From contig JAFQNZ010000090.1 of assembly GCA_017395715.1 (NCBI GenBank), positions 1-16,232 on the forward strand: a stretch of DNA of 16,232 bases. The letters are read 5' to 3'. The notes under the pieces are model-generated. The model made no database searches. It was given only the letters and a program-made list of their open reading frames with translations, and had not been told where the DNA came from. Source of the DNA: Clostridia bacterium (GTDB taxonomy: Bacteria; Bacillota; Clostridia; Oscillospirales; CAG-272). Below, in pieces: positions 14,366 through 16,232 of the stretch. How positions within the stretch are numbered: position 1 is the first letter of the stretch; each line of letters opens with the position of its first letter. The position numbers were made by a program, and so were the translations under genes.

Positions 14366-15124
14366 TTATATGCGTTTTAAGAGTTCCTTGGCAAGATCGT
14401 TGTAAAGCGACGCGCCTTTGGAATGCTCATCATAGTAAATAACAGGCATTCCGTGACTGGGAGCTTCACTCAGACGCACATTACGCACCACTTTCGTCTT
14501 AAAAATCTTATCGCCGTAGTATTTTTCAAGCTGTTCAAGCACCTGCTTGGTCAAATTCAAGCGTCTGTCATACATCGTCACAAGAAGTCCTGTGATCTCA
14601 AGTGACGGATTGTAAAACTTTTTCGTCTGACGGATCGAGATCATCAGCTGAGAAAGTCCTTCAAGTGCGTAATATTCGCACGTCATGGGAACGATCACGC
14701 CGTCAGAGGTTGCCAGCGCATTCAGCGTCAGAATGCCAAGTGACGGCGGACAGTCAATAAATATGTAGTCAAACTCATCACGAATGGCGTCAAGAACACC
14801 CTTCAGGCGGAATTCCCTGTTTTCAATGTCAACAAACTCAAATTCTGCACCGGCGAGTGAAATGTTTGACGGCATACACCAAAGATTGTCAAATTCTGTT
14901 TTGATCACAGCTTCTTGCGGCTCCACTCTGCCAACAAGCGCTTCATATATCGTATTTTCTGTTTTCTTTGAAATACCAACACCGCTTGTGGCATTTCCCT
15001 GCGGGTCAAGATCGCAAAGAAGCACTTTTTTACCAAGATGGGCGACGCAAGCGGCAATGTTCACAGCGCTTGTGGTCTTGCCAATGCCACCTTTTTGGTT
15101 GGAAAAAGCGATTATTTTGCTCAT
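14366..15124 (-). CDS. parA: Chromosome partitioning ATPase ParA/Soj
   Basis: 252 residues from the ATG at 15124, chosen because GGAGGT lies 5 nt upstream and the protein then begins MSKIIAFSNQKGG like Soj; a 19-codon in-frame extension has no family match. It has the deviant Walker A KGGIGKTT (11-18), the A' block LLCDLDPQGNATSG (35-48, Asp38/Asp40), Walker B IFIDCPPSLG (121-130) and VVRNVRLSEAPSHG (212-225). It is a nucleoid-bound dimeric ATPase driven by ParB-parS. In Bacillota, Soj also regulates DnaA and sporulation. It has its own promoter and begins the parAB-serS transcript. Confidence 0.97.
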   Translation of the reverse strand: MSKIIAFSNQKGGIGKTTSAVNIAACVAHLGKKVLLCDLDPQGNATSGVGISKKTENTIYEALVGRVEPQEAVIKTEFDNLWCMPSNISLAGAEFEFVDIENREFRLKGVLDAIRDEFDYIFIDCPPSLGILTLNALATSDGVIVPMTCEYYALEGLSQLMISIRQTKKFYNPSLEITGLLVTMYDRRLNLTKQVLEQLEKYYGDKIFKTKVVRNVRLSEAPSHGMPVIYYDEHSKGASLYNDLAKELLKRI

Positions 15125-15152
15125 TTCTACCTCCGTTTTTCGGTTTGCATCT

Positions 15153-15181
15153 ATTCTATCACAAACTCCATCACAGGTCAA
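15153..15181 (-). promoter_or_regulatory. Sigma-A-type promoter for parAB
   Basis: Minus strand TTGACC (15176-15181), a 17-bp spacer, and TAGAAT (15153-15158) with TGA before it (extended -10). It lies between parS and parA, with parS 1 about 55 bp upstream of the -35, so ParB spreading from parS could affect it. Confidence 0.75.
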
Positions 15182-15235
15182 TAGTTTACCTTAAAATAAA
15201 ACAAAAAGATGCGCCACTTTTTTATCACAACATCA

Positions 15236-15251
15236 TGTTTCACGTGAAACA
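15236..15251. other. parS: parS site 1
   Basis: TGTTTCACGTGAAACA, a perfect 16-bp palindrome matching the ParB/Spo0J binding site. It lies in the noc-parA intergenic region. Confidence 0.97.
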
Positions 15252-15270
15252 CAGCAAAAGCATTGTGAAA

Positions 15271-15286
15271 TGTTTCACGTGAAACA
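15271..15286. other. parS: parS site 2
   Basis: The same 16 bp as site 1, extended by A/T to an 18-bp palindrome (15270-15287). It starts 35 bp after site 1. A degenerate half-site (TTGTGAAA, 15263-15270) lies just before it. Confidence 0.97.
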
Positions 15287-15304
15287 TGTCTATGTGTCAA
15301 ATTT

Positions 15305-15320
15305 TGTTTCACGTGAAACA
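15305..15320. other. parS: parS site 3, touching the noc stop codon
   Basis: The same 16 bp, extended by T/A to 18 bp (15304-15321). It starts 34 bp after site 2 and ends one base from the noc stop (15322-15324). Confidence 0.97.
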
Positions 15321-15321
15321 A

Positions 15322-16191
15322 TCATTTCTTCGGAATGCGAATCAAAAACTGCACTTCGTCCTCGTGATCAAAAGCTTCACACTGAACAGCAAAATCTTTT
15401 TTACGCAGCAAAGTCAAACTGCAATTCAGACTGTTGATAAACGATCTCATATCATCGTCTTCTTCCTGTGTTTCCAAAAAACGAAGCGGTTCAGACAAAA
15501 TAACATCGATGTATTCCTCGGTGCGCTTTGCGGTGTATTGGCGCTCTGCAACAAGCTTCGCCACCTTTTGGCGTAATTCCAAATCTTTGATTCGCAAAAG
15601 CGCACGCGCATGTCGCTCGGTAAGACCGTTTAAAAGAATAAACATTTGTTCTTCAGGCAACAAATTGAGCAAAGCTATCTTGTTTGCCACATTGAATTGT
15701 GACGTAGAAAGATGCGCCGCAAGCTCACCCTGCGTCAAAGAATGCGTTTTGGTGAGCGTTTCAAGTGCTGACGCATACTCAAACATATCAAGGTCTTTAC
15801 GCATTAGGTTTTCCGCCAAAGAAAGCTCGTCAACATTCTCAAGCGCAGAAGAAAGCACCAAGCAGGGAATCTCCTTGCGTCCAAGCATTTTATATGCGCG
15901 CAAACGTCTTTCTCCGGCAACACAGATATAATGCAGTTTTTCATAAAGACCTTTACCGCTACGTCTAACGAGAATCGGCTGCAAAAGCCCATGACGCCGA
16001 ATGCTATCAGCAAGTGCCAGAATTGCCACCTCATCAAACCGTTTTCTCGCCTGCAAAGTTCCACTGTCGATGGCTGAAAGGGGAATCATGGTCACACGAG
16101 CCGAAGCAAAAGGCTTGTCCGCAGATTTTTGATCCAAAAGGGAAGTGTTACGAGCCGAAAACTCCCACTCAAATTGATTGATTTTATTCAT
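15322..16191 (-). CDS. noc: Nucleoid occlusion protein Noc (ParB paralog)
   Basis: 289 residues from the ATG at 16191, which has GGAGG 7 nt upstream; a TTG 36 nt earlier lies before that ribosome site. The ParB/Noc layout is complete: an N-terminal domain starting near 33 with QARKRFDE (47-54), CTP-binding motif GERRLRA (93-99), the ENLMRKDL segment (127-134), a helix-turn-helix LTQGELAAHLSTSQFNVANK (152-171), TERHARALL (191-199) and a C-terminal dimerisation region. It lacks the RGLGKGL ParA-stimulating tail. The specificity positions are Gln165, Lys171, Asn176 and Arg193, mostly Noc-type. Noc coats DNA and membrane to block division over the nucleoid; the short N-terminus (MNKINQFEWEF) could serve as the membrane helix. 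The position before parAB fits. rsmG would be expected just beyond the right edge. Confidence 0.88.
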   Translation of the reverse strand: MNKINQFEWEFSARNTSLLDQKSADKPFASARVTMIPLSAIDSGTLQARKRFDEVAILALADSIRRHGLLQPILVRRSGKGLYEKLHYICVAGERRLRAYKMLGRKEIPCLVLSSALENVDELSLAENLMRKDLDMFEYASALETLTKTHSLTQGELAAHLSTSQFNVANKIALLNLLPEEQMFILLNGLTERHARALLRIKDLELRQKVAKLVAERQYTAKRTEEYIDVILSEPLRFLETQEEDDDMRSFINSLNCSLTLLRKKDFAVQCEAFDHEDEVQFLIRIPKK

Positions 16192-16232
16192 AAAACATCC
16201 TCCATTTTTCGAACAAATCAAAGGCAAATAAA

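Noticed and set aside
15236..15320. CRISPR-like array
   Set aside because: Three evenly spaced repeats, but they are 16-bp parS palindromes with ~18-bp AT-rich spacers and no cas genes nearby.

Overview
The window looks like a chromosomal segment of a low-to-mid GC Bacillota, most likely an anaerobic gut Clostridia (Oscillospirales or a related order). The evidence is a noc-parS-parA-parB-serS block, a SpoIIE sporulation phosphatase, TTGACA/TATAAT-type promoters, AGGAGG ribosome sites, and short palindromic repeats of the kind common in gut Clostridia. The lineage is an inference; no rRNA or other decisive marker is present. The noc-parA-parB order and three exact parS sites indicate that oriC is probably just beyond the right edge. 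If so, the minus-strand genes run co-directionally with the leftward fork.

Left part (1-2940): a U32-family peptidase-like RNA-hydroxylation protein, cut by the left edge, lies downstream of a YfbR-type 5'-deoxynucleotidase on the minus strand. Facing away from them on the plus strand is thyX (flavin-dependent thymidylate synthase). Two nearly mirror-image sigma-A promoters stand back to back between yfbR and thyX, so two enzymes of the dUMP/dTMP pool share one 130-bp control region.

Middle part (2941-7198): spoIIE (plus strand) is followed by 366 bp without a gene, holding several inverted-repeat elements and a terminator. Next come a minus-strand MIF-like tautomerase that keeps the CALC motif, and a divergent small lipoprotein gene with an almost perfect consensus promoter. 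A second gene-free stretch (6837-7198) holds a terminator and a 129-bp MITE/REP-like palindromic element.

Right part (7199-16232): a long minus-strand gene train read right to left: noc, parS x3, parA, parB, serS, a two-TM unknown protein, a membrane-anchored MORN-repeat protein translationally coupled to it (ATGA overlap), a GT4 glycosyltransferase fused to a CsaB-like polysaccharide pyruvyl transferase, and an archaeal/Thermotoga-type adenosylhomocysteinase. I see no convincing intrinsic terminator between parA and ahcY, so these seven genes may be transcribed together, possibly with internal promoters.

Most genes are core or common functions. The points I find most worth checking are the ParB/Noc pair with separated DNA-specificity residues next to a phased parS triplet, the bacterial MIF with a redox-type CxxC, the GT4-CsaB fusion in a cell-envelope cluster, and the symmetric thyX/yfbR promoter pair. 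I did not find a clearly new defence or mobile system.
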